A stretch of 21,856 nucleotides of DNA, from NCBI GenBank assembly GCA_902489445.1, contig CABTZX010000028.1, positions 1 to 21,856 of the forward strand, read 5' to 3'. The notes beneath the pieces are model-generated. The model had not been told where the DNA came from, searched no databases, and saw only the letters and a program-made list of their open reading frames with translations. A program made the translations under genes and the position numbers. This DNA is from an uncultured Bacteroidales bacterium. GTDB taxonomy: Bacteria; Bacteroidota; Bacteroidia; Bacteroidales; Porphyromonadaceae. Below, one piece after another: positions 1 through 7,206 of the stretch (position 1 is its first letter; each line of letters opens with the position of its first letter).

Positions 1-2
1 AA

Positions 3-110
3 AGTGTATTATAGTGTATCGTAGGCAATAGGTATTTATCCGAACTAATCGGAGTTTATCGGAATTAATCCGATTGGTTCTGATTGATTCCGATTGCTTC
101 CGATTACAAC
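3..110. repeat. Degenerate 10-bp tandem array (TCNGA family), window start
   Basis: The pentamer TCNGA recurs at exactly 10-base steps: 39-43, 49-53, 59-63, 69-73, 79-83, 89-93 and 99-103. The two AGTGTAT copies at 3-9 and 13-19 are in the same 10-base register and look like divergent members of the array. The left units read TCGGA and the right units TCCGA, so the array is roughly a large inverted repeat. It lies beyond the 3' end of comM and runs off the window edge. Its function is unknown; the sequence shows only strict periodicity and symmetry. Confidence 0.8.
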
Positions 111-181
111 AACTACTATGGCGGCTGGGGCAGTAATGGCGACAGGGGAGGTATATATGTTTCGCCGGTTTGCTTCGGCCA

Positions 182-211
182 GGGGGCGGAGGCGAGGGAG
201 GGGCGGGGCGG
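182..211 (+). other. G-rich tract abutting the comM stop codon (possible G-quadruplex)
   Basis: The plus strand carries G runs at 182-186, 196-198, 200-203 and 205-208, plus a GG pair at 210-211. The last three long runs are separated by single bases. This fits a loose G-quadruplex pattern with one long first loop. In the comM transcript the tract would be C-rich and would start right after the stop codon. Folding is inferred only. Confidence 0.35.
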
Positions 212-1750
212 TTAGCGTCCCCAGGAATCGCGGTCGAGGCTGCGGTAGCCGATCGCTTCGGCTATATGTTTTCCGGTTACGGAGGGGGCGTTATCCAGAT
301 CGGCTATGGTGCGTGCCACTTTGAGAATACGGTCGTAGGCACGAGCAGAAAGTCCAAAAGCGTTCATCGCGCGCTCCAATTTGTTCAATCCGTCCGCATC
401 GGGCGTAGCAAAGAGTCGCGTTTCCTTAGCACCCATCTGCGCATTGCAATGTACACCGGGGCAGTTGCGGAACCGCTCGGTTTGCAGGCGTCGCGCCGCC
501 ACTACGCGCTGACGTATGGAGGCGCTGCTCTCCGCCGGCGCATCGTTGGAGATTTTTTCAAACGGAACCGGTGCTATTTCAATTTGTATATCCACGCGAT
601 CCATCAGCGGGCCGGAAACGCGCGAAAGGTACTTTTGCACCGTGCCGGGCGGACAGGTGCACTGTTTGGTGGGATGATTGTAGTAACCGCACGGACAAGG
701 ATTCATAGCTGCCACCAGCATAAAGGATGCCGGATAATCCACCGTCGCTTTGGCGCGAGATACGGTGATGCAGCGTTCCTCCATCGGTTGGCGCAGTAAC
801 TCCAGTACCGAGCGGTTAAATTCGGCTAATTCATCCAGAAAAAGAACGCCGTTATGCGCTAAGCTGATTTCCCCCGGTTTGGGCGTGGAGCCGCCTCCCA
901 CTAATGCAGGCATAGATATGGAGTGATGCGGCGCACGGAAGGGCCTCTCGGTGAGTAGCATCGTATTGAGCGGCAGTTTGCCCGCAACGGAGTATATTTT
1001 GGTAGATTCCAACGATTCGCTCAGCGTGAAGGGCGGCAGAATGCCGGGCACGCGCTTTGCCATCATCGATTTACCCGATCCGGGCGAACCGATCATCAGT
1101 ATATTATGTCCGCCGGCGGCAGCCACTTCCAAGGCACGTTTTACGTTATCCTGCCCTTTCACTTCGCTAAAATCGTAGGGGGTGCTCTGTTGCCCTTTGG
1201 CAAATTCGGCACGCGTATCCACCTGAATTTCCGGCAGATCGGTCTTCCCTTGTAAAAACTGCACTACATTATAGAGCGTATCCGCCTCGTACACATGGAG
1301 TTGGTTTACCACCCCCGCCTCGCGTCCGTTACCGCGCGGCACAACAAGACCGGTAAAACCGGCTTCGCGCGCTTTTATGGCTATAGGCAGGGCGCCCTTG
1401 ACCGGTCGGAGCGTACCATCGAGGGAAAGCTCGCCAATAAGCATATAGTTTTTGATTCGCTCCGTATCCATCAAGCCGTTGGCAGCCACCAGCCCCACCG
1501 CCATAGGCAAATCGTAGGCGGTTCCCTCCTTTTTCAAATCGGCGGGGCTCAGGTTAATCACCGTATGTTTCCCCAGTACATTAAATCCGCTCCCGCCGAG
1601 GGCGGTAGTAATTCGGTCGTAGCTTTCGCGCACCGCCGTATCGGGCAGGCCCACAATGGAAAAGCCGCATCCCTCCTCGCTGCTCACTTCAACGGTCACA
1701 ATTTGTGCATCTATGGAAACAACGGCGGCTGTATAGGTTTTTACCAACAT
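212..1750 (-). CDS. comM: YifB/ComM-family Mg-chelatase-like AAA+ ATPase
   Basis: This 512-residue protein has the full YifB/ComM layout. An N-terminal Lon-protease-like (ChlI) domain covers about residues 1-170. An AAA+ core follows, with Walker A GSPGSGKS at 221-228 and Walker B GVLFLDEL at 301-308. After it comes a conserved four-cysteine patch (C352, C354, C364, C366) and a C-terminal Mg_chelatase_C helical region. In Haemophilus and Vibrio, ComM is a hexameric helicase that promotes branch migration during natural transformation, but YifB is also widespread in species not known to be competent, so the role here is inferred. The start MLVKTYTAAV matches the family start. The gene lies 18 bases after the lipoprotein gene and is probably co-transcribed with it. 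All key motifs are intact. Confidence 0.93.
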   Translation of the reverse strand: MLVKTYTAAVVSIDAQIVTVEVSSEEGCGFSIVGLPDTAVRESYDRITTALGGSGFNVLGKHTVINLSPADLKKEGTAYDLPMAVGLVAANGLMDTERIKNYMLIGELSLDGTLRPVKGALPIAIKAREAGFTGLVVPRGNGREAGVVNQLHVYEADTLYNVVQFLQGKTDLPEIQVDTRAEFAKGQQSTPYDFSEVKGQDNVKRALEVAAAGGHNILMIGSPGSGKSMMAKRVPGILPPFTLSESLESTKIYSVAGKLPLNTMLLTERPFRAPHHSISMPALVGGGSTPKPGEISLAHNGVLFLDELAEFNRSVLELLRQPMEERCITVSRAKATVDYPASFMLVAAMNPCPCGYYNHPTKQCTCPPGTVQKYLSRVSGPLMDRVDIQIEIAPVPFEKISNDAPAESSASIRQRVVAARRLQTERFRNCPGVHCNAQMGAKETRLFATPDADGLNKLERAMNAFGLSARAYDRILKVARTIADLDNAPSVTGKHIAEAIGYRSLDRDSWGR

Positions 1751-1768
1751 GAGAATTGCGGATTAGAC

Positions 1769-2920
1769 TTACTTTTTTGGTGACGTTTTGGGTGTAGCGC
1801 TATGGCGCGGCTTATAGGGTAGCTCACGGCGAAGCGTATCGAGGAAAACCGTTTGATCCTCAGTGGTGAAGCGCATCTTGCCCCCTTTGAGCAAAATGTA
1901 GCAGGGCGTTGTGGCAAAAGCATTACTGCGCATTATTCCGTACCACTCGGCAAGCGGCGGCGTAAGCGTAACTACGGGCGGAATGGAATCGCGCTTTATG
2001 GCCTTCAGCGGCTCCGCAATCCGATCCGCCGGATAGACCAAAATGGTATAGAGCTTTCGTTGCGCGAGCGTATCCCTACCGATGCGCTTGAGCGAATCGA
2101 GCATTCCTTTGGCAGGCAGGCGCCGATCGAGCAAAAGGACGGTGAGCGCGGAGTCCCGCGTGGGGTATTTGGCATCAATTGCCTGAATGGTATCGCCCAG
2201 CGGCCTATAAGAGGTTACGAGGTAGCGATCCGCCTTTGGCTTAAGCAGTTCACCCAAAAGCATCCGTTGTAACGGGAGCGAAACGGGCAACACCGTATCA
2301 CCTGTACAATGCATAAAGCGTGCCATACTTCCGTAATCGCCAAAATATCGGTTTGCCAATAGGGCAACGCCCTCCTTATCCTTATTGTTTGCAACGAAAC
2401 GCGCGGCAGCCTCCTCGATAAGTTGGTACAGCGAATCGGCGGCTTGCACATTGCCCTGAGCCACCGCATCGTCGTAGGCATAGAGCAAAGTGCGCTGCGA
2501 TGCGGTAAAGCGGTCGCTCACAGCCACTTCCTTGTATCCTTTAATTCGCGCGGCGGAGGGATGAGCCAGCGGCAACCGAAGCGTGATTTTACGCGCCGGA
2601 GCGGCATCGAGCAGCACCACAAAGCTACCATCCATCGGCATCACCGAAACGGGGCTCACGCCCACGGGATAGATTCCGAGCGTACACTTGGCTTTTCCCT
2701 TAGGTTTATCGATAAATAGGGTATCGCAAGCGGGTTGGCGCAGCGTATCGGTATAGGAAACCCGCAGCTGCAGCGTGGTATCGCGCGGCGCTTCCGACCA
2801 ATGCACCACCAGCGTAGCGGTAGTTTTATCCTTTCCGGCGCAGGAAGCCATAAGGAGCCCGCACCAAAGCGCCACTACCCCCGCCAGCCATGCACGCACA
2901 GAGATCTTTACAGGCATCAT
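1769..2920 (-). CDS. Predicted lipoprotein with a degenerate thioredoxin-like C-terminal region
   Basis: This is a 383-residue protein. Residues 1-27 form a lipoprotein signal: basic start, hydrophobic core, and lipobox LMASC with the lipidated Cys at 27. The N-terminal part after the signal is beta-rich and resembles the DUF4369/DUF5106-type modules found ahead of thioredoxin-like domains in Bacteroidota envelope proteins. The C-terminal third (about 255-375) has thioredoxin-fold features, including a TVLLLDRRLP strand and a TPCYILLKGGK segment like the cis-Pro strand. There is no CXXC where a redox-active protein would have one, so disulfide chemistry is unlikely. It is likely anchored in the membrane facing the periplasm. 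No specific function is assigned; the fold call is by eye. A CAAAGTTA box (TAACTTTG on the minus strand) ends five bases before the start, so the mRNA would have almost no leader. Confidence 0.6.
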   Translation of the reverse strand: MMPVKISVRAWLAGVVALWCGLLMASCAGKDKTTATLVVHWSEAPRDTTLQLRVSYTDTLRQPACDTLFIDKPKGKAKCTLGIYPVGVSPVSVMPMDGSFVVLLDAAPARKITLRLPLAHPSAARIKGYKEVAVSDRFTASQRTLLYAYDDAVAQGNVQAADSLYQLIEEAAARFVANNKDKEGVALLANRYFGDYGSMARFMHCTGDTVLPVSLPLQRMLLGELLKPKADRYLVTSYRPLGDTIQAIDAKYPTRDSALTVLLLDRRLPAKGMLDSLKRIGRDTLAQRKLYTILVYPADRIAEPLKAIKRDSIPPVVTLTPPLAEWYGIMRSNAFATTPCYILLKGGKMRFTTEDQTVFLDTLRRELPYKPRHSATPKTSPKK

Positions 2921-2924
2921 AGCG

Positions 2925-2932
2925 CAAAGTTA
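2925..2932 (-). promoter_or_regulatory. -7 box (TAACTTTG) of the lipoprotein-comM unit
   Basis: The minus strand reads TAACTTTG, a full match to the Bacteroidota -7 consensus TAnnTTTG. It sits only 5 bases from the ATG at 2920. No TTTG -33 element is seen at the usual 19-21 base spacing, so this is a one-box call. Confidence 0.4.
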
Positions 2933-2980
2933 GCTGTTCCGCGCCGAATTGCCTATGCCCAAGGCGGTTTCAGTGCGCGG

Positions 2981-3011
2981 AAGGGCACTTTCCCATAGAG
3001 AAAGCGCCCTT
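2981..3011 (-). terminator. Strong hairpin downstream of mdh, without a U tract
   Basis: Stem AAGGGC-a-CTTTC (2981-2992) pairs with GAAAG-c-GCCCTT (3000-3011), one internal mismatch, loop 2993-2999. It starts about 29 bases past the mdh stop codon on the minus strand. No run of U follows it in the mdh transcript, so it may act as an mRNA 3'-end stabiliser or weak terminator. Confidence 0.5.
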
Positions 3012-3039
3012 ACCGAATCTGTTTTTGCTGCGTAAACGC

Positions 3040-4038
3040 TTATAGGTTGGGATTGAGCTTGTTCCAATCGGCAACGGGCGGAATGATGCCCATTTCGATT
3101 ACGTTTTGGCGCATCGCAACCAAATGTTCGTAGCTCTTTTCCAATTCAGCCATTTCAGCCGGAGTTCCCTCTACCTTACCGATGTGAATTCCCTGCTTAT
3201 CGAGGCGCGTTTCCATCGCCATCATTACATGGTTGAATTTACCGTCCTTTACGTAGCAACCCACCGGTTTGGTGAACGGCTCGCCGCCCATTGCGCCGGC
3301 AATCATTTCAATGGCTACATAGGATGGGCTCTGGAAGCTGCTTCTACCACGCAATTTGATGATGTTGGCACCGCCTTTTACCACTTTTTGACGTATTTCC
3401 TGCCATTTATCTTCCGGCAGTTTATCGGTACCGATCAGCTCGGTGAGCGGTTTTCCGTCCACGCGTGCCGTAGAGGCAAATACAGCCATCTGCTCGCCGT
3501 GCCCTCCGTAGGTGCGGCAGCCGGTTACTTGGCTCTGCCGCAGCCCGAAGTACTTCGCCAATTCGCTCTGCAAACGGATGGTATCCAGCGCAGCCAATGT
3601 GGATACGCACTGCGGCTTCAGACCGGAATGAATAAGAGTTACTAAACCGGTTATATCCGCCGGATTGAAGATGATTACCACGTGCTTGCAATCGGGGCAG
3701 TATTTTTTGATGTTATCGCCTAACTGTGCGGCTATGCCGGCGTTGCCCTTAAGCAGATCCTCGCGCGTCATTCCTTCCTTGCGCGGAGCCCCTCCGCTGG
3801 AAACGATATACTTGGCATCTTTAAACGCTTCCTCAACCTTATCGGTGAAGGTTACGTTGAGCCCTTCGAACCCGCAGTGGCGCAGCTCTTCGGCAACCCC
3901 TTCCAGCCCGGGAAGGTATACATCGTACAGACACAGATTAGGTGTCAGGCGCATCATGGCGGCAGTTTGTGCCATATTGGAGCCGATCATACCGGCAGCT
4001 CCCACAATGGTTAGTTTTTCTTCAGTTAGGTAATTCAT
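3040..4038 (-). CDS. mdh: Malate dehydrogenase (Bacteroidota type)
   Basis: Malate dehydrogenase interconverts malate and oxaloacetate with NAD in the cytosol. In anaerobic Bacteroidota it serves the reductive branch toward fumarate and succinate. The 332-residue protein has a Rossmann nucleotide loop GAAGMIG (13-19), the substrate-binding arginines R86 and R92 in the mobile-loop region, N125 in NPAD, the D152/R155 pair in ALDTIRL, and the catalytic H180 in GGHGEQM. These positions fit the LDH/MDH superfamily, and the length matches Bacteroides MDHs (about 330). The ATG at 4038 gives the expected N terminus directly before the first beta strand. It stands alone, with a -7 box at 4130-4137 and a structured 5' leader. 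No missing residue was seen. Confidence 0.93.
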   Translation of the reverse strand: MNYLTEEKLTIVGAAGMIGSNMAQTAAMMRLTPNLCLYDVYLPGLEGVAEELRHCGFEGLNVTFTDKVEEAFKDAKYIVSSGGAPRKEGMTREDLLKGNAGIAAQLGDNIKKYCPDCKHVVIIFNPADITGLVTLIHSGLKPQCVSTLAALDTIRLQSELAKYFGLRQSQVTGCRTYGGHGEQMAVFASTARVDGKPLTELIGTDKLPEDKWQEIRQKVVKGGANIIKLRGRSSFQSPSYVAIEMIAGAMGGEPFTKPVGCYVKDGKFNHVMMAMETRLDKQGIHIGKVEGTPAEMAELEKSYEHLVAMRQNVIEMGIIPPVADWNKLNPNL

Positions 4039-4081
4039 ATCTCACTCTCTTATAGATGGTTTTGTTCTATTCTTTTCTCCT

Positions 4082-4123
4082 CGGTGGGGCTACTATTCCC
4101 CACCGGCACCGGGCATGCCCCGG
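4082..4123 (-). promoter_or_regulatory. Hairpins in the mdh 5' leader
   Basis: A perfect 8-bp stem, CGGTGGGG (4082-4089) with CCCCACCG (4098-4105), has an 8-base loop. Just upstream lies the palindrome GGGCATGCCC (4111-4120) with partly paired flanks. Both fall between the mdh -7 box (4130-4137) and its start codon, so the mdh mRNA would begin with them. No U tract follows on either strand, so a terminator is unlikely. Not recognised as a known riboswitch. Confidence 0.5.
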
Positions 4124-4129
4124 ACAACG

Positions 4130-4137
4130 CAAAGGTA
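4130..4137 (-). promoter_or_regulatory. -7 box (TACCTTTG) of mdh
   Basis: TACCTTTG on the minus strand matches TAnnTTTG. No clear TTTG lies 19-21 bases upstream. It predicts an mdh leader of roughly 85 bases. The same GCAAAGGTA context recurs at the mscS, rsmH and 21803 sites. Confidence 0.5.
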
Positions 4138-4199
4138 AGCAATCTGAATCAGAAATGGGTGCACCGCGGAAGCACAATCAGCAACGCGTTCAGAGGGTC

Positions 4200-4309
4200 G
4201 GCAGCGACTCGGAAAAAGGTATATACCTCTCGAGGGAAACTTATATACCTTTCATCCGAAACATCTATACCTTTCGCGCGAAAGGTATATAACTATCGCG
4301 AAGCACTTC
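4200..4309. repeat. 22-bp tandem array, TATACCTTTCG family
   Basis: TATACC or TATAAC begins at 4222, 4244, 4266 and 4288, exactly 22 bases apart. A weaker unit at 4200-4221 shares only its last bases. The third unit with its flank forms a perfect 24-bp palindrome at 4266-4289, centred on CGCGCG. The first units form a nested inverted repeat, AAAGGTATATA (4215-4225) against TATATACCTTT (4242-4252). Copies are contiguous, without spacers. The array fills the gap between the HD gene stop and the mdh promoter. Confidence 0.75.
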
Positions 4310-4322
4310 CCTACGGGGCGCA

Positions 4323-4904
4323 TCAGCCAAAGAGAGCGTGCATCGCAAGGAAGCGTTGTACCGTGGCAGCCTTCCCTTCGTAACCGTTTTTCTGCCACCG
4401 CTTTTGCATGGATGCCACTACACGCTCGGGGGATCGCTGCTCGTCCAAATGCGTTTTAGAAAAGAAGCAATCGGCGTAACAGACCAGCTTTTCCTCCAAC
4501 GACTCCGGTTCGTAGCTCCGATCCAATGGGAAGGGCAGCTTATCGTGTAGCACCTCTTGGCGGCTCAAACCGCTTGCCGTGTGGCGCTCGCATACCAATG
4601 CGTGGTACGGAAGCCTCAGCCGACGGAGCAACTTGGCACCGAGGAGCCCGTGCTTGATATAAGGTTCGCAACCGTAGCAGGCTATCTCCGGCGCATCGGT
4701 GAGGAAAATGCCGAGGTCGTGCAGGATAGCTGCTTCGTACACAAAGGTTTTGTCCAAAGCAAGCTCGGGGTGGCGCCCCGCAACCTCCATCGCCAAATGC
4801 GCCACATCCATCGAGTGACGCACCAAAATGGTGTAACTTGCCGAACCAACCGGATAATATTGGGCTATGATAGCCAGCGGATCAATACCGCATGAGTGTG
4901 ACAT
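4323..4904 (-). CDS. HD-domain metal-dependent phosphohydrolase
   Basis: This 193-residue cytosolic protein has the HD superfamily signature: H30 in VRHSMDVA, the HD doublet H62-D63 in AAILHDLGIF, further histidines H85 and H108, and a late Asp (D145 in YADCFFSK). Together these form the expected metal site. HD proteins of this size hydrolyse phosphate mono- or diesters or nucleotides; the substrate cannot be told from sequence. Homologous stand-alone HD proteins are common in Bacteroidota and usually annotated only as HD domain-containing. The ATG at 4904 is the first good start. A probable gdhA terminator lies upstream (4941-4978), and no TAnnTTTG box was seen between them, so expression may come from read-through or an unseen promoter. 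A 22-bp repeat array follows the stop. Confidence 0.8.
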   Translation of the reverse strand: MSHSCGIDPLAIIAQYYPVGSASYTILVRHSMDVAHLAMEVAGRHPELALDKTFVYEAAILHDLGIFLTDAPEIACYGCEPYIKHGLLGAKLLRRLRLPYHALVCERHTASGLSRQEVLHDKLPFPLDRSYEPESLEEKLVCYADCFFSKTHLDEQRSPERVVASMQKRWQKNGYEGKAATVQRFLAMHALFG

Positions 4905-4940
4905 AACAAAGCTTTCGCGCTAAAAAAACGGATAAAAGCA

Positions 4941-4978
4941 ATCGGGCAGCACCCTTATACGTAAGGATACCGCCCGAT
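4941..4978 (-). terminator. Probable gdhA terminator
   Basis: ATCGGGC (4941-4947) pairs with GCCCGAT (4972-4978). Inside, CCTTA (4953-4957) pairs with TAAGG (4962-4966). On the minus strand the stem is followed by TGCTTTT and, a little further on, a seven-U run (4922-4928). It begins about 49 bases past the gdhA stop. The U run is farther from the stem than in a textbook terminator. Confidence 0.55.
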
Positions 4979-5026
4979 AAGGCACCGCACTCCCCTACAG
5001 GGGAATGCAATGAATGCTTCGGTTGC

Positions 5027-6364
5027 TTAGCAAACGCCCTGAGCGACCATCGCCTTAGCTACCTTCATGAAGCCGGCAATGTTGGCACCCTTTACATAAT
5101 TGATGTATTTGCCTTCGCGACCATAAGTAACGCACTGTTCATGAATATCCTTCATGATTTGGTGCAGACGCTGATCCACTTCTTCGTTCGTCCAGGAGAG
5201 GTGAATAGCATTCTGTGACATTTCCAAGCCCGAGCAGCTTACACCACCTGCGTTAACTGCCTTACCCGGAGCGAAGTTAACCTTTTCGGCAACGTAGTAT
5301 TCGCTGGCTTCAGCCGTGCAACCCATGTTGGAAGTTTCGGCAACAAGCGTTACGCCGTTCTTAACGAGCAACTTGGCATCTTCCAAGCCCATTTCGTTTT
5401 GTGTAGCGCAAGGCATTGCAAAGTCAACTTTCTGTTCCCAAGGCTTTTTGCCGGCAAAGAACTGTGCTTTCGGGAATTTCTTCACGTAATCGGAAACTAC
5501 GTCGTTACCGCTGCTACGCAAATCGAGCATGCACTGGAACTTTTCGGGCGTATTGATGCCGTCCGGATCGTATACGTATCCATCAGGACCGGAGATGGTA
5601 ACCACCTTCAGACCAATTTCGGTAGCTTTTTGAGCTACACCCCATGCTACGTTACCGAAACCGGAGATAGCCAACGTTTTACCCTTATAATCGATGCCCA
5701 ATTCGTGGCACATGTTCTGAACGAAATATACGGCACCGAAACCGGTTGATTCGGGACGAAGACGAGAACCGCCGAACTCGAATCCCTTACCGGTAAACGT
5801 ACCTGTATGTTCGCGAGCCAACTTTTTGTACATACCGAACATATAGCCTACTTCACGGCCACCAACGCCTATATCGCCGGCAGGTATATCGGTATCCGGA
5901 CCGATGTTACGCCACAATTCGGTTACAAAGCTCTGGCAGAAGCGCATAATTTCGGCATCGCTGCGTCCCTTGGGGGAGAAATCAGATCCACCCTTACCGC
6001 CGCCCATTGGCAACGTAGTAAGTGCGTTCTTGAAAGTCTGTTCGAAGCCCAAGAACTTAAGAATGGAAAGGTTTACCGATGCGTGGAAACGAATACCGCC
6101 TTTATACGGGCCAATGGCTCCGTTGAACTGAACGCGGTAACCCAAGTTTACATGTACTTTACCGTTATCGTCAGTCCAAGGCACACGGAACGTAAAAATA
6201 CGGTCCGGTTCAACGATGCGTTCTACAATGGCAGCCTTTTCGAATTCGGGATGCTGGTTGTATACTTCTTCAATAGAGAGAAGCACTTCTCTCACAGCCT
6301 GGAGATACTCTTTTTCCCCGGGGTGTTTAGCCTCAAGAGAGGCCATAATTTCACTCGTCTTCAT
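5027..6364 (-). CDS. gdhA: Glutamate dehydrogenase, probably NAD-specific
   Basis: This hexameric-type glutamate dehydrogenase catalyses reversible oxidative deamination of glutamate to 2-oxoglutarate and ammonia. At 445 residues it is the usual length. Catalytic and substrate residues are all present: K88 (GPYKGG), K112 (FKNAL), K124 (GGGKGG) and D164 (PAGDIG), one position off the Clostridium symbiosum enzyme as I recall it. The dinucleotide loop is SGFGNVA (234-240). After the second beta strand the sequence reads SGPDGYVYDP (258-267), very like the NAD-specific clostridial enzyme and unlike the serine-rich turn of NADP enzymes; I therefore infer NAD use. That would suit a glutamate- and peptide-fermenting organism. 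The gene has its own -7 box at 6396-6403, overlapping the short gap after yebC. Confidence 0.93.
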   Translation of the reverse strand: MKTSEIMASLEAKHPGEKEYLQAVREVLLSIEEVYNQHPEFEKAAIVERIVEPDRIFTFRVPWTDDNGKVHVNLGYRVQFNGAIGPYKGGIRFHASVNLSILKFLGFEQTFKNALTTLPMGGGKGGSDFSPKGRSDAEIMRFCQSFVTELWRNIGPDTDIPAGDIGVGGREVGYMFGMYKKLAREHTGTFTGKGFEFGGSRLRPESTGFGAVYFVQNMCHELGIDYKGKTLAISGFGNVAWGVAQKATEIGLKVVTISGPDGYVYDPDGINTPEKFQCMLDLRSSGNDVVSDYVKKFPKAQFFAGKKPWEQKVDFAMPCATQNEMGLEDAKLLVKNGVTLVAETSNMGCTAEASEYYVAEKVNFAPGKAVNAGGVSCSGLEMSQNAIHLSWTNEEVDQRLHQIMKDIHEQCVTYGREGKYINYVKGANIAGFMKVAKAMVAQGVC

Positions 6365-6395
6365 AGCGAATATTATTAGTTTGTTCTATCGCCTA

Positions 6396-6403
6396 CAAAG
6401 GTA
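6396..6403 (-). promoter_or_regulatory. -7 box (TACCTTTG) of gdhA
   Basis: TACCTTTG on the minus strand lies about 32 bases before the gdhA ATG. The expected TTTG -33 element is not evident in the short region up to the yebC stop, so some read-through from the upstream unit is possible. Confidence 0.5.
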
Positions 6404-6437
6404 GGTATTATATGTTTATAAAGCTAATCGTTATGGG

Positions 6438-7169
6438 TTAGTCGTTTTCCTCATCGGGTTCACGCATATTGGTAAAGACGTTTTGCACGTCTTCATCCTC
6501 TTCAATCTTATCAATCAGCTTGTTTACGTCGGCGGCTTCTTCCGCAGTTACATCGCGATAATCCTTTGGAATGCGGACAAATTCGACAGATTGTATTTCG
6601 TACCCCTCATCTTCCAAATAGCTTTGTAGCGCGGCGTTGGTAGCAAAATCGCCATAGAGCGTAATGCCGTCCTCTTCTTCCTCTATATCTTCCACGCCAA
6701 AATCGATGAGCGCCAGCTCCAGTTCTTCAAGATCCATACCTTCCTTTCGGGAAATCTTGAATGCGCATTTGTGATCAAAGAGGAACTCCAAGCTGCCGGT
6801 AGTGCCCAAACTGCCACCGTTTTTATTGAAGTAGCTGCGTATGTTGGCTACCGTGCGGGTATTGTTATCCGTAGCGGTTTCCACAAATACGGCAATTCCG
6901 TGCGGTCCGTAGCCTTCATAGTTAATTTCCTTGTAATCGTCCATCCCTTTTTCTACGGCACGTTTGATGGCACGATCCACATTATCCTTCGGCATGTTTT
7001 CTTTTTTTGCCGTTTGGATCAGTACGCGCAAACGCGGATTACTATCGGGATCGGTACCGCCGGCCTTGGCGGCGATGGTTATTTCCTTACCTATTTTGGT
7101 AAAGGTGCGCGCCATGTTTCCCCAGCGCTTCAGTTTTCTTGCTTTTCTATATTCAAATGCTCTTCCCAT
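6438..7169 (-). CDS. yebC: YebC/PmpR/TACO1-family protein
   Basis: This 243-residue protein is of the YebC family, long annotated as transcriptional regulators and more recently linked to translation of proline-rich stretches (TACO1 activates mitochondrial translation). I chose the ATG at 7169 because MGRAFEYRKARKLKRWGNMA is the conserved family start; the reading frame stays open upstream to a TTG at 7226, but that extension would overlap pheT and has no family support. The N-terminal three-helix region contains GGTDPDSNPRLR and the Lys-rich KKENMPKDNV. The acidic C-terminal region contains EEEEDGITLYGDF and ends in acidic residues. It follows pheT after 37 bases and is probably in the mscS-pheT-yebC unit. 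Confidence 0.92.
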   Translation of the reverse strand: MGRAFEYRKARKLKRWGNMARTFTKIGKEITIAAKAGGTDPDSNPRLRVLIQTAKKENMPKDNVDRAIKRAVEKGMDDYKEINYEGYGPHGIAVFVETATDNNTRTVANIRSYFNKNGGSLGTTGSLEFLFDHKCAFKISRKEGMDLEELELALIDFGVEDIEEEEDGITLYGDFATNAALQSYLEDEGYEIQSVEFVRIPKDYRDVTAEEAADVNKLIDKIEEDEDVQNVFTNMREPDEEND

Positions 7170-7206
7170 AGGGTTTTTGCCATTGATTACGTATAATGTT
7201 ATTTCG

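Noticed and set aside
84..214. Short plus-strand Gly/Tyr-rich reading frame (NNYYGGWGSNGDRGG) ending in the comM stop region
   Set aside because: It has no ATG start in frame, is interrupted by stops just upstream, and overlaps the repeat array and a real gene's 3' end. A gene remnant is possible but not supported.
170..799. Plus-strand open frame of 209 codons
   Set aside because: It is antisense to comM, whose family motifs are complete, and its own translation shows no recognisable motif.
3012..3035. T run at about 3022-3026 as a plus-strand terminator with the hairpin 2981-3011
   Set aside because: No plus-strand gene ends here, and the T run is more than ten bases from the stem.
4200..4309. 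CRISPR-like array or transcription terminator
   Set aside because: There are no unique spacers, copies are palindromic and contiguous, and no U tract follows the hairpins on the minus strand.
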